A stretch of DNA of 64,000 bases from Amyelois transitella (Eukaryota; Arthropoda; Insecta; Lepidoptera; Pyralidae), in the NCBI RefSeq assembly GCF_032362555.1, contig NC_083512.1:50001-114000 (forward strand), given 5' to 3'. The stretch's first letter is position 1; every line of letters starts with the position of its first letter. The notes beneath the pieces are model-generated. The model saw only the letters and a program-made list of their open reading frames with translations, was not told the DNA's origin and did no database searches. This document shows, in pieces, positions 1-11,855 of this stretch. Both the position numbers and the translations under genes were made by a program.

Positions 1-3000
1 ATTTAAACCTAACCCCACCGATTTAAACCTAACCCCACCGATTTAAACCTAACCCCACCGATTTAAACCTAACCCCACCGATTTAAACCTAACCCCACCG
101 ATTTAAACCTAACCCCACCGATTTAAACCTAACCCCACCGATTTAAACCTAACCCCACCGATTTAAACCTAACCCCACCGATTTAAACCTAACCCCACCG
201 ATTTAAACCTAACCCCACCGATTTAAACCTAACCCCACCGATTTAAACCTAACCCCACCGATTTAAACCTAACCCCACCGATTTAAACCTAACCCCACCG
301 ATTTAAACCTAACCCCACCGATTTAAACCTAACCCCACCGATTTAAACCTAACCCCACCGATTTAAACCTAACCCCACCGATTTAAACCTAACCCCACCG
401 ATTTAAACCTAACCCCACCGATTTAAACCTAACCCCACCGATTTAAACCTAACCCCACCGATTTAAACCTAACCCCACCGATTTAAACCTAACCCCACCG
501 ATTTAAACCTAACCCCACCGATTTAAACCTAACCCCACCGATTTAAACCTAACCCCACCGATTTAAACCTAACCCCACCGATTTAAACCTAACCCCACCG
601 ATTTAAACCTAACCCCACCGATTTAAACCTAACCCCACCGATTTAAACCTAACCCCACCGATTTAAACCTAACCCCACCGATTTAAACCTAACCCCACCG
701 ATTTAAACCTAACCCCACCGATTTAAACCTAACCCCACCGATTTAAACCTAACCCCACCGATTTAAACCTAACCCCACCGATTTAAACCTAACCCCACCG
801 ATTTAAACCTAACCCCACCGATTTAAACCTAACCCCACCGATTTAAACCTAACCCCACCGATTTAAACCTAACCCCACCGATTTAAACCTAACCCCACCG
901 ATTTAAACCTAACCCCACCGATTTAAACCTAACCCCACCGATTTAAACCTAACCCCACCGATTTAAACCTAACCCCACCGATTTAAACCTAACCCCACCG
1001 ATTTAAACCTAACCCCACCGATTTAAACCTAACCCCACCGATTTAAACCTAACCCCACCGATTTAAACCTAACCCCACCGATTTAAACCTAACCCCACCG
1101 ATTTAAACCTAACCCCACCGATTTAAACCTAACCCCACCGATTTAAACCTAACCCCACCGATTTAAACCTAACCCCACCGATTTAAACCTAACCCCACCG
1201 ATTTAAACCTAACCCCACCGATTTAAACCTAACCCCACCGATTTAAACCTAACCCCACCGATTTAAACCTAACCCCACCGATTTAAACCTAACCCCACCG
1301 ATTTAAACCTAACCCCACCGATTTAAACCTAACCCCACCGATTTAAACCTAACCCCACCGATTTAAACCTAACCCCACCGATTTAAACCTAACCCCACCG
1401 ATTTAAACCTAACCCCACCGATTTAAACCTAACCCCACCGATTTAAACCTAACCCCACCGATTTAAACCTAACCCCACCGATTTAAACCTAACCCCACCG
1501 ATTTAAACCTAACCCCACCGATTTAAACCTAACCCCACCGATTTAAACCTAACCCCACCGATTTAAACCTAACCCCACCGATTTAAACCTAACCCCACCG
1601 ATTTAAACCTAACCCCACCGATTTAAACCTAACCCCACCGATTTAAACCTAACCCCACCGATTTAAACCTAACCCCACCGATTTAAACCTAACCCCACCG
1701 ATTTAAACCTAACCCCACCGATTTAAACCTAACCCCACCGATTTAAACCTAACCCCACCGATTTAAACCTAACCCCACCGATTTAAACCTAACCCCACCG
1801 ATTTAAACCTAACCCCACCGATTTAAACCTAACCCCACCGATTTAAACCTAACCCCACCGATTTAAACCTAACCCCACCGATTTAAACCTAACCCCACCG
1901 ATTTAAACCTAACCCCACCGATTTAAACCTAACCCCACCGATTTAAACCTAACCCCACCGATTTAAACCTAACCCCACCGATTTAAACCTAACCCCACCG
2001 ATTTAAACCTAACCCCACCGATTTAAACCTAACCCCACCGATTTAAACCTAACCCCACCGATTTAAACCTAACCCCACCGATTTAAACCTAACCCCACCG
2101 ATTTAAACCTAACCCCACCGATTTAAACCTAACCCCACCGATTTAAACCTAACCCCACCGATTTAAACCTAACCCCACCGATTTAAACCTAACCCCACCG
2201 ATTTAAACCTAACCCCACCGATTTAAACCTAACCCCACCGATTTAAACCTAACCCCACCGATTTAAACCTAACCCCACCGATTTAAACCTAACCCCACCG
2301 ATTTAAACCTAACCCCACCGATTTAAACCTAACCCCACCGATTTAAACCTAACCCCACCGATTTAAACCTAACCCCACCGATTTAAACCTAACCCCACCG
2401 ATTTAAACCTAACCCCACCGATTTAAACCTAACCCCACCGATTTAAACCTAACCCCACCGATTTAAACCTAACCCCACCGATTTAAACCTAACCCCACCG
2501 ATTTAAACCTAACCCCACCGATTTAAACCTAACCCCACCGATTTAAACCTAACCCCACCGATTTAAACCTAACCCCACCGATTTAAACCTAACCCCACCG
2601 ATTTAAACCTAACCCCACCGATTTAAACCTAACCCCACCGATTTAAACCTAACCCCACCGATTTAAACCTAACCCCACCGATTTAAACCTAACCCCACCG
2701 ATTTAAACCTAACCCCACCGATTTAAACCTAACCCCACCGATTTAAACCTAACCCCACCGATTTAAACCTAACCCCACCGATTTAAACCTAACCCCACCG
2801 ATTTAAACCTAACCCCACCGATTTAAACCTAACCCCACCGATTTAAACCTAACCCCACCGATTTAAACCTAACCCCACCGATTTAAACCTAACCCCACCG
2901 ATTTAAACCTAACCCCACCGATTTAAACCTAACCCCACCGATTTAAACCTAACCCCACCGATTTAAACCTAACCCCACCGATTTAAACCTAACCCCACCG

Positions 3001-3120
3001 ATTTAAACCTAACCCCACCGATTTAAACCTAACCCCACCGATTTAAACCTAACCCCACCGATTTAAACCTAACCCCACCGATTTAAACCTAACCCCACCG
3101 ATTTAAACCTAACCCCACCG
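1..3120. repeat. Subtelomere-like satellite, 156 x 20 bp
   Basis: The unit ATTTAAACCTAACCCCACCG is repeated 156 times with no substitution or indel visible, and stops abruptly at CCCGGGTAAT (3121). Each unit contains one CCTAA, the insect telomere pentamer, in the strand orientation expected at a left chromosome end. The array touches the first base of the window, so its true length is unknown. A subtelomeric satellite is my inference. A collapsed or artificially extended assembly region is an alternative. Confidence 0.97.
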
Positions 3121-4869
3121 CCCGGGTAATATTCGTTTACTTGTATATTTTGTATTGCGAGTCAATATCGCGTTTTATTTAGTGTTCAGCGCCATCTTAT
3201 GACATTTTGTAAAATTGAATATGAGAAGTCATAGTAGTAAATGCGCGCTAGTTTAACATTTAAAATATTTAATTAAAAGTGTTTCTTCTCACTTGGCATG
3301 TTTCTATCCTAGTTGCACTTTCCGGACTTGGCCGGGAGTCCGCTTTTCTGCTTTAAATTACATTAATGAAAGAATGGTACCTATTCGTGTGGTCACATAG
3401 AGTTAGTTTAAAGTCTGGTCATTAATTAAGAAGATATTCCAGGGAACATCTCAAAAATCAAAGGAACAAAATCTGCAGTTATGGTAATATGTAAATAATG
3501 GTGTATATGGCAAAGGCCCCTATAATGAGCATTATGCGCATTTATCTATATCTGTGACTAGTTAAAACTAGAAGGTACAGTCAGCAGCGTATTAAGCTTA
3601 CTTGAAAAGAGCTAATAGAGAGAAAAGGAGCTGATGTTAAGCAATCACGTAATTTACGTAAATTAAAAAGCATCTAATAAAAAAAATTATGAAAGATTAA
3701 AACCGACCAAGGACTTAATTTTTTTATTATGGCTATTTCGTAAAATGCAACTAAGTAGGTATGGTTAAAGTAAATTATACCCAGTGTAACACACACGATC
3801 GAAGCTTGTTTACGTTTCTTTGTTTACAGAATGTCGAACGACGTGAGTAGAGCGAGAGTACTCGGGCATAGGGTATACAGATAGACTTTGAATCCAGTTA
3901 GCTTAATTCAAGGAAATTATTCAATAAGGTAAATAAAAAATACATGTTCTTAAAATACCCCGAAAATCGGAGACACAGCTTCGCGGAATAATCAGCTGCG
4001 CGTAGACTAGACAGGTAGGTACTTACATACATAGGTACTACGGCCGGGCGGCGAAGTTCGTTGACCGCTTCACTCTTACCATAACTAATTACGAAAATTG
4101 TCAGTAATCAAGCTAGATCCATAAGTTGCAATATCCCTTATCGTTCACCGTATCCTTCGCATTACTCAAGGATTTCATCTTCTCTTCGACGATCGAGCGA
4201 CGAGCAGCTGGTCCACTTGCAAAATTGTCCCGAGGATAAGGGAATCGTGGCATTTGATATTCCCTGAACACGAGAGCGGGAAATACTCTTAGTCTCTACG
4301 CGCTTCATGTTCATTTTCTCCACTTAAAATGACAGTCGAACACATAGTAAATACATACTCTTTAATTCGAACCATTTCGTAGTACCTTTACTGTACTTTC
4401 GCGAAGAATACCTACGACATGACGTATGTTCCCGGTTCGCGGCAATTACAAGAAAAATTGCCCCTGCGCACAATGGTCTCGTGACAGATGCGTGTGGGCG
4501 ACTAATTGACTTGACTGGCGGGGGCGGGCGGGCTGCGAGCGGGGCGTGCAGGGTTCTCGGCGGGTAGGGTTGAGATGCGGCGCGGTAGAGCAAAGCTATG
4601 TAATATCTGTGCTGTGCCATGTTTCGGCACAGAGCGGCGCGTACCTACGTAGGTACCTATCTAGCGACAGAACTAGGTCATTGAATATATTGCTAACCAT
4701 TTGTTACAAAAATTTAAAAAAATATTTTCATTCCAATGCGGTTCTGCATTCTATTATTGATAGTGATTCCGACATTTTAATATAGCTCATTGATTCAAAG
4801 TCTTACTGTATGATACATGTAATAGTTTATGAAGTCATTTCTTATATTTATTTTAATTAATAGTTTATA
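3121..4869. other. Gene-free AT-rich spacer between satellite and first SINE
   Basis: Mostly AT-rich single-copy sequence. It contains several GTAGGTA/TACCTAC words, including a near-palindrome at about 4642-4665, and a GC-rich patch at about 4515-4600. The short open frames here have no recognisable domain and no coding-like third-position bias. I see no gene. Confidence 0.6.
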
Positions 4870-5134
4870 CATACATACGTACATATAATCACGTCTGTAT
4901 CCCTTGCGGGGTAGACAGAGCCAACAGTCTTGTAAAGACTAACAGGCCACGTTTAGCTGTTTGGCTTTAAGATGGAATTGAGATTCAAATAGTGACAGGT
5001 TGCTAGCCCATCGCCTAAAAGAAGAATCCCAAATTTATAAGCCTACCCCTTAGTCGCCTTTTACGACATCCATGGGAAAGAGATGGAGTGGTCCTATTCT
5101 TTTTTCTATTGGTGCCGGGAACCACACGGCACAC
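4870..5134 (-). mobile_element. Full-length SINE-like retroposon with target-site duplication
   Basis: This is the reference copy of the commonest repeat in the window. Read on the minus strand it starts GTGTGCCGTGTGGTTCCCGG, passes through the blocks TTAGGCGATGGGCTAGCAAC and GGCTCTGTCTACCCCGCAAG, and ends in a (TATG)n-type tail. It is flanked by an 11-bp direct repeat, AATAGTTTATA, at 4859-4869 and 5135-5145. That is a target-site duplication and points to retroposition. No protein is encoded. A tRNA-like head was not demonstrated, so SINE is a working name. Confidence 0.85.
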
Positions 5135-5370
5135 AATAGTTTATAATTGTTCTTAAATGTTTTTGTTCGAATAATAAATGTTAAATTATACTATGTAGGC
5201 GTCAATGAAAATAACAGTAGTATTGGGATTATTCTACCAATGACAAGGCAATATGGTCTTTGTTCTTAGGCAAGTTTCTTTTATGAGTGAAAATACCTGT
5301 AACAAAATACCTCTCTGACATTTGTCAAACTAAACGTCAAGTCATAGAAGTCAAATAAACACCGGCCGAA

Positions 5371-8300
5371 ATGTCATCAACACGTTGCGCGGCCGCTTTG
5401 GTGGCTCGATCAATTCCGGTTTGGTTATCGGTGACGAGGCAATCACTGCTGTGTGCCGGATTCAACACCAGTGCTATAAGTGCAGTCCGCAGTAGATTCG
5501 CTTCCTCGGCTACTTCGCATCACCTCAAAAGAGCAGCCAGAATGTACATCGCGGAAGAGAGAGGATCGGCTTACTCGCCAGATTATCGGGTCTATTTCAG
5601 TAAGTAGAAGAAGGAAGCAAACAGCCAATGATCTCAATATATATTAGGGAATTTATTATCATTGGCTTAATAGTGAAGATCAATCTTCCAGACGTAGTAC
5701 TTAGGGTAACAAGATACGCAATGATGATCTTTGGACCTATTTCGTTATCATGGTTGTAGTGTATGTTCTACAAGTTAACTCAATAGTTTTGTGTCAAATT
5801 GGAATGTTTAATGATTTACTGACCTTGCGGGTCATTTGAAGTTTTAGATAAAATTAATATATGCTGGACAGATTACACAGATTGAGTCAGCTAATATGCC
5901 ACATACATGACTTATAAAACTGTTACGTATTTTTAAAATGTGGTTTCCATCACTGGTTTCCTAACAACTAGTTTGCTCTAACTCTCAACTAACTTAAATT
6001 ACATATTATTTATTTCTTATTTACAACAAGTTGAATATACAGATAATGCATGTTTATCATCATGTTGGTGGTAACATAAACAAGACAAGGTCATCTGTTC
6101 TTATCTTTAAGTACCATGTAAATGCAGGAACTCGGGAATTGAACCGGAAGTCCACACCTTCAAGTAAGAAGTATAGCTGGTAACCATTTGCTGCTAGAGC
6201 AGTGATGGTTGTGTAATTACAATATCAAAGTATTTAGATAATATGTTTTAGGTTTATTAATATCAGTAAGTTTATGTGAGTTTATATCTTAATTATTATG
6301 TACACAAGCCAATGCCTTTCTTTACATTTTCCTGTTGTGGGCCTGCTGGAACAATTTTCTCAAGAAATAAGTAGTGCCCTTGTACTGAATTTCTCTTTAA
6401 AGTTTTATTCTTAATTTCCTTGATGTACATAAATATATAAATAAATTCATTTCCATGGTGAAACTCTTCATAGCTTAAGAGTGTTGTTGAGTGTCATTTG
6501 GTTTGTTATTCATCAATATCCAACTATCATAAAAGAATCTGCTTTGACTAAAGCAAGCCAAAAGCCATGACAGAATTTATTTTTACTACGCTTTTATTAG
6601 CTTGGGTTGTATGTATGTATGTAGGTATGTATGTATGTATGTAATGGAATCTTTGACGTTAATTTTCACTGGTTTCTAAACGTCTGATCAACTTGGAACT
6701 TTGCACACTATTAAGGACCGATGACAATGCAATATTTTGATAAGAGTTACTCATTATCCTTATTAAAACTGCCAGGATTAATAAATTCATTTTTAGATCC
6801 TTCGTAGGAGAGTAAGAGAGACAGAGCTAGCAATTTCCATACAAGAAACCGAGAAGTTCTGACGTATAAGGAGTCCAAATAAAATGTAATATATTTCCAT
6901 ATAATGTTACTATTAACCTGAGGCTTTTTTATTTCATCGCATCGCTCCATTTAGAATTACCATTAGAAACAATAGTAGAATTAGTAGAATATTTTAAAAC
7001 AATAAAAAATATATAAATAATAAAACAAAAGTAATAAATGAAAATTTAACAATTAAATTTACAATAATACAAGAATAAAGTTACTACCTACAGAACTTTG
7101 CGATATTTAATACGTATTTAACATATTAATGCAATTCTTGAATTAACATTAGGTATCTTTTGCCTATTTATAATAGCAACACTGTAATACTCGTTTGGAA
7201 AATGAGTGACAGTTTATTTATGTCAAATAAGTTTTGCAGTAAGTTTTGAATTCGATTCGAACACCTGTAAACTTTCTTTCTTTTTTTTTTTTACCGGTGC
7301 CTGTGTATTTACCTATTTGCACTTTGTTTTGTGCTGATAACTTGTCGTTATTTGGAGTTTGGAATCTCCCGTTGAGTCGTGCTTTGTTCTTCCGGATATT
7401 CGTGTGATTTTATCATCTGAGATTGGACTCTGACTGTGTTCACTGTGTTGTGCAGATATTTTGAGATAGGACTCCTGTAAAAAGTGCCTGATTATTTGAG
7501 ATAGGACTCCCAAGTTTGTGTTTGTTTTTGTGAAAGACAGATTTTACAACAAAAGTGCCACGATGTCTTCAGATAAACATTGTTGCGTTCCTGGTTGTAA
7601 AGGCGGATGAGGTATGTTCTAATATAATCAATAATATAATCTAACTAGTAGTAGTTAGTATAAAAAAACTAAAAAACTACCCGTTTTATTGCTAATCGAA
7701 CTAAAAAATAGAAAATAAATAATAGTTTAAAAAAAACTAAAAAACTACGCTTTTATTGCTAATCAAACTAAAAAATAGAAAATAAAAATTAATGACAAAG
7801 GAATTCAGTAGTAGCAAGTCGAACAATCAGTTATAGTCAGTTGTAGTAGTAATTACCTCGGATTAAAATTATAACAAAATTAAATTTATTAACAAAACAA
7901 TTTAAATCGGAGTAAAAAGCGTGGGGTGCATTTTACTTCATTTTCATAACTCTCTTGTCATAAATATATGCTTATAGAATGATTTTAATATTTACTACAT
8001 CAGGCACCCCATTACACACAAAAACTCAAATTCTTTCTACATGAAAGAAAGAATTTGAGTTTTTGTGTGTAATGAATAAACTCAAACTAGGGACCAATTT
8101 TGATGAAATTTTGCCCATAGATATACTATATCTTCAGGAGAAACATGTAAATTAATAAAATAAGGGAATAGGGTAACTTCACAGAATAAAGGAGTTTCAT
8201 CACATGGTTTGGTAAGTTTGTTGCAAAGAATTCAGCTCAAGTAAATAAAAGAACTCCATTTGTTTCAGAGGACGAGAGCGGCCCCATATCGCCCCTGCAC

Positions 8301-10103
8301 GACATCCCGCTGTGGGCGGACCGCGACCAGCGGCTCGTCAACATGGTGGTGGAAGTCCCGCGCTGGACCAACGCCAAGATGGAGATCAGCCTCAGCGAGC
8401 CGCTCAACCCCATCAAGCAGGACGTGAAGAAGGGCGCGCTGCGCTTCGTCAGCAACGTGTTCCCGCACCACGGCTACATCTGGAACTACGGCGCGCTGCC
8501 GCAGACGTGGGAGAACCCGCGCCACGTGGACCCCGGCACGCAGGCCCGCGGGGACAACGACCCCATCGACGTGATCGAGATCGGGCAGCGCGTGGCGGCT
8601 CGCGGGGACGTGGTCGCCGTCAAGGTGCTGGGCGCGCTGGCGCTGATCGACGAGGGCGAGACGGACTGGAAGCTGGTGGCCGTGGACGCGCGCGACCCGG
8701 CGGCGGCGGCGCTGCGCGGCGTGGCGGACGTGGAGCGGCTGTTCCCGGGGCTGCTGCGCGCCACCGTGGAGTGGTTCCGCCTCTACAAGGTGCCCGACGG
8801 GAAGCCCGTCAACCAGTTCGCCTTCGACGGGGAGGCCAAGGACAAAGAGTTCGCCTACAAAGTCATTGACGAAGTAATTACGTTCTACTCAGGTTATTTA
8901 AGTGGATTGGGCATATTGAAACATGCTACTATTTGTACCGTGGGGATCATGGATACAAAAAAAATTAAAACTCAATTCTACCATCAAGCTAAGCAGCTGA
9001 ACGTAGCCTGTCAGTCTTTTCAAGACGGTTGGTTTGTAAGGGATAGAGATGTGATTATAAGTATCTATGTACTGTTTGTTCCTATTAATCATGGAATATA
9101 CATTTGTCTTCTCATAGATCTAGATCAAGCATTCTACCGGTTCAGTTGTTTCTTTCTTTAACAATAAAACCGTCTTTAATATACATATTTATAAATGTTA
9201 TACTTTGGTGAGTAACATAGGGCTATTGTCATATTGCAGGTGCACGAGTTCTGGCGCGCGCTGGCGAGCGGCGAGGTCACAGACGCTGCGGATATCTGCA
9301 AGTGAGCGTTGTCTCTTTTCTATTACTTATTTCTAAAAAAGTTTAAAATGTGCTTAATTATATTTTATTCTCCAGATTTTGATTGGAATCTCTCAATTAA
9401 AGTACCTATATATATTTTATATATTTTGCTTAGGATAAAAAGAATCGTTTAGGCGTATAGGGAAAATACTCATTACGGCAACCGACTCACTAATAATCGC
9501 TTAAAAAATAATAATTGATCTCTTATGAACGAGTAAACATGTTTGTATACTTAAAGACACTACATCCAATGAACAATTTAAAAATCTTGAGACATAGCCC
9601 TTATGAGAAATAGTCCAAATTAGAAGTAGCTCAAGTGAGAAGTAGCTGTGAGAAATAGTCCATTAGCGAGTCGGTTGCAGCTATGAGCGCACGGAGGGGT
9701 GGGTAGGCTGGTATAGGACCCGGAGGGTTGTCCGTAAAAAGGATTTCCCCTTCGATATCAAAAAACAATGTATTTGTTTCCCGAAGTTTAATTTATATAA
9801 AACATTGTAATTAAAGTTAAGTGTCGCGGCGTGGTTGCAGGACCAACGTGTCGCTGCAGTGGTCGCCGAGCCGCGTGGAGCGCGCGGAGGCGGGCGCGCT
9901 GCTGGCGGGCGCGGCGCCGCGCGGGCTGCCGCGCGCGCCGCCGCCGCACGGTGCGTACCCGCGACCCGCCGCGCTCAGTCGGACGGACTTGTGTGATTCA
10001 AATCATAAATAATGTATGCGAATAATGCTTGAATTAATAATAACATGATGTATTTTCATTTCTTTTTGCAGTGGACAAATGGCACTTCGTGTCGAACATC
10101 TAA
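5371..10103 (+). CDS. Nurf-38: Inorganic pyrophosphatase (soluble family I), 5 exons
   Basis: Exons: 5371-5599, 8269-8873, 9240-9301, 9841-9950 and 10072-10103 (stop TAA). Phases agree at every junction and give 345 aa. The enzyme hydrolyses pyrophosphate to phosphate; the Drosophila orthologue is also the NURF-38 subunit of the NURF chromatin remodeller. Family I active-site residues are all present: E105, K113, E115, R135, Y150, the DNDPIDV signature (D172, D174, D177), and D204, D209, K211 in DEGETDWK. The spacing matches yeast PPase with an offset of 57. Residues 1-57 are rich in Arg, Ser and Ala with almost no acid, like a mitochondrial presequence. Met58 (5542) could start a cytosolic or nuclear form. 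The C-terminus ends in a DKWHF-type motif, as in animal PPases. Intron 1 (2.7 kb) is full of repeats. The gene is convergent with Cow. Confidence 0.95.
5542..5544 (+). promoter_or_regulatory. Nurf-38: Alternative internal start codon (Met58) of Nurf-38
   Basis: This ATG is in frame within exon 1, at the point where similarity to cytosolic PPases begins (MYIAEERG...). Use of the first ATG at 5371 adds a 57-residue basic, Ser/Ala-rich leader. Leaky scanning or an alternative promoter could give two compartment-specific forms from one gene. This is inferred; no separate promoter was seen. Confidence 0.4.
6380..6445 (+). repeat. Dispersed repeat, partner at 45863-45920
   Basis: A stretch of about 55 bases (GAATTTCTCTTTA...TTCCTTGATGTACATAAATATA) recurs on the same strand at 45863-45920 with one short insertion and a few substitutions. 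It is probably a fragment of an AT-rich transposable element. It is too short to classify. Confidence 0.5.
6597..6770. repeat. (GTAT)n microsatellite plus adjoining repeat fragment
   Basis: A GTAT microsatellite (about 6608-6641) leads into a segment containing TTGGAACTTTGCACA. That word recurs near 43727 with similar flanks. The layout suggests a decayed non-autonomous element joined to its microsatellite, in intron 1 of Nurf-38. Confidence 0.4.
7563..7616 (+). pseudogene. Possible THAP-domain transposon first-exon remnant
   Basis: ATG at 7563 opens [15 protein letters not shown], then TGA (7608-7610), followed one base later by a consensus splice donor (G|GTATGT). A CC-V-P-x-C motif at the very N-terminus is typical of THAP zinc fingers, which occur in P-element-like transposases. 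The premature stop and lack of downstream domain suggest a dead fragment. It lies in intron 1 of Nurf-38, upstream of another dispersed repeat. The motif is short, so chance cannot be excluded. Confidence 0.35.
7662..7922 (+). repeat. Dispersed repeat with internal 67-bp tandem duplication; partner at 36937-37132
   Basis: Positions 7662-7729 and 7730-7797 are two similar copies of a unit containing ACTAAAAAACTAC and TTTTATTGCTAATC. Positions 7721-7922 match 36937-37132 in inverse orientation over about 200 bases with few differences, down to the shared word GAGTAAAAAGCGT. This is a mobile-element family with one copy per strand; the class is not evident. Confidence 0.7.
8010..8074. repeat. 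29-bp perfect inverted repeat (hairpin) in Nurf-38 intron 1
   Basis: Arms 8010-8038 and 8046-8074 are perfectly complementary (29 bp) around a 7-base loop. The stem contains ACACACAAAAACTCAAATTC. It lies about 195 bases upstream of exon 2. It may be a recent palindromic rearrangement, a mini inverted-repeat element or a small-RNA hairpin; sequence alone does not decide. Confidence 0.85.
9470..9685. mobile_element. MITE-like element in Nurf-38 intron 3
   Basis: The ends carry inverted CAACCGACTC(A/G)CTAAT motifs (about 9478-9494 and 9662-9679) with one mismatch. The interior has direct sub-repeats (GAGAAATAGTCCA twice, AGAAGTAGCT twice). The length is about 200 bases, with no coding capacity. 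It is a candidate non-autonomous DNA transposon; a target-site duplication was not identified. Confidence 0.45.
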
Positions 10104-10510
10104 CGCGGCCGTCGCGCGCCGCCGTGTCGTGTCGTGAGCGGGCTCCTGCGGCCCGTCTGTTTATTTATTGCTGACTCGCATCTCGACGATGTCGTTAAGC
10201 TAGGGTCTAAGTGAGAATATTATATAAGTGTAATGTAAAACGTGTTAAAATACACTATTTCTGAAAACTCGCAGTTTTTTTCGCAAAATTCCTCTGTTTT
10301 AGAAAAACGACCGAAATCAGTTTATTTTCCAAAATTGTCGTCTTTTCCTCGCAACGTCTTAGCCATCAGTTGTAGAAATAGAATACTCAATCTTATCGTG
10401 GCGTCAGTCACAATCTACGTCAAAGATAAAAAAGAAACTTAATCAAGATGTACTATTGTTGATACCAATAGGTATGTAGGTACGATTAAATGTAATGATG
10501 AGGATAGGAA

Positions 10511-10516
10511 AATAAA
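10511..10516 (+). terminator. Nurf-38: Probable poly(A) signal of Nurf-38
   Basis: AATAAA lies about 410 bases after the Nurf-38 stop codon and is the first canonical hexamer there. It sits just ahead of an oppositely oriented AATAAA for Cow, so the two transcript ends probably abut or overlap. Confidence 0.6.
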
Positions 10517-10538
10517 CTCAAATTTATATTATAATAGC

Positions 10539-10544
10539 TTTATT
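10539..10544 (-). terminator. Cow: Candidate poly(A) signal of Cow
   Basis: TTTATT on the plus strand is AATAAA on the minus strand. It would end a Cow 3' UTR of about 1.3 kb. Other minus-strand AATAAA hexamers lie closer to the stop (for example near 11048), so a shorter UTR is possible. Confidence 0.4.
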
Positions 10545-11855
10545 ACAGAACCTACAGTGTTTGAGATTTAAAAAAGTGCAAATGATCTAGTATAATAAGA
10601 TCGCGAGACAGCCCGCCGCCGCTGCACGAACTGTTCCACAGACTACAACACATCGTAATGTCAGAATCAAACTATAGGCCTACTTTTACAATACAGTTTA
10701 AAAGTTAATTAGTAATTTTAAGTCGCTATTGGCGAAATTAAATCGAACTCGTGTCAGAAATCCAGGTCCGAGTTACGACTGAAAGAAACTTCCTTCTACA
10801 TTTGTACTTCTGTAAGGGCATCCAATTTGCTGCAGTCGCGGAGATATTTGTTACTTAACTAAATAATAGTAAATGTTTATCTCTACGTAATGATTAACTA
10901 GTAATATCAAATTCATAAGCTTAGTTACCATATCAGAGTTACACGTTAGGATACACTGTACATCAGCAACAACAATCATAATAATTTCATTTAGTAGAGT
11001 ACACGCGCTCGGAGCCGACTATACAGCGCCTTCCAAAAATATTATGTACTTTTATTTTATTTTATATAGTTATCTTGACTGGGTAATGGAGTAAGGGAAT
11101 GTTTTCTAACGCTGGAAGAAGTGAAATTATGTTATGTATTGCAAACATTATAATGTTGTGTTGGTGCATTTTAGCACCGGAAATTAAAAGGCCATTCATT
11201 ACAACATTCGCGTCTCCCGTGCGGACGGTAATATTCATTGGCTTTAGGCCCTTTTAGGCGTACGCATTTTGTAGGTCTATAATTACTTAGAAATATCTTC
11301 TGCATCTACAAATAAAATTTTAATTTCCTAATTCGCAAAAAGTTACATGCCGTGTAAACCAAATATCACAAACAATGATCATTAACGAGATCTAATTTAT
11401 AACAAAATTTAAGTAGGTACATGAGTACAATTACTTTAGTTTGTGAATCTACTAGTTGAATAACATTGTCGACGTTGTCATATCTAGGATTCACAAACGA
11501 ATTGATAGTCTTTCCATTCATGTGTGTAAACGAACATTCTTTTAACACTTCAATATTAGTCAACGCTGTAAATGTGTCCGCTAAATTAGTACATAGGTGG
11601 TCGTCAGCTCTATACTGATAATAAATTAGGGAACACGTCCACATCTACACCTAGATCGTCTAGACCACAGCGCTCGGTCTACAACTTCATCTCTTTCTTT
11701 GAGTTCTAAAACTAAGGTCTATTTTAGTCGCGATTACTGTTTTACCAGCGTTAAAAAAATTGACGCTCGATTAATTACCGTTCTGAAAGTAGATCTACCG
11801 TCAATTGTAGAAATGTAACTCTCGAGCGCCACCTACGGGGCGGAGTGACCGCCGA
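10545..11855 (-). other. Probable 3' UTR of Cow / convergent intergenic region
   Basis: No coding exon is visible. The sequence is AT-rich with one GC-richer patch near 11000-11020. Short open frames here lack coding bias. Its position between the Cow stop and the converging poly(A) signals makes it the likely Cow 3' untranslated region. Confidence 0.5.

Noticed and set aside
1-3120. CRISPR-like array
   Set aside because: There are no spacers: units are contiguous and identical, and the genome is eukaryotic.
5443-5637. Minus-strand frame opposite Nurf-38 exon 1
   Set aside because: Antisense shadow of a coding exon without its own features.
6110-6150. tRNA-like TPsiC arm (GGTTCAATTCC on the minus strand)
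   Set aside because: No matching acceptor, D or anticodon arms around it.
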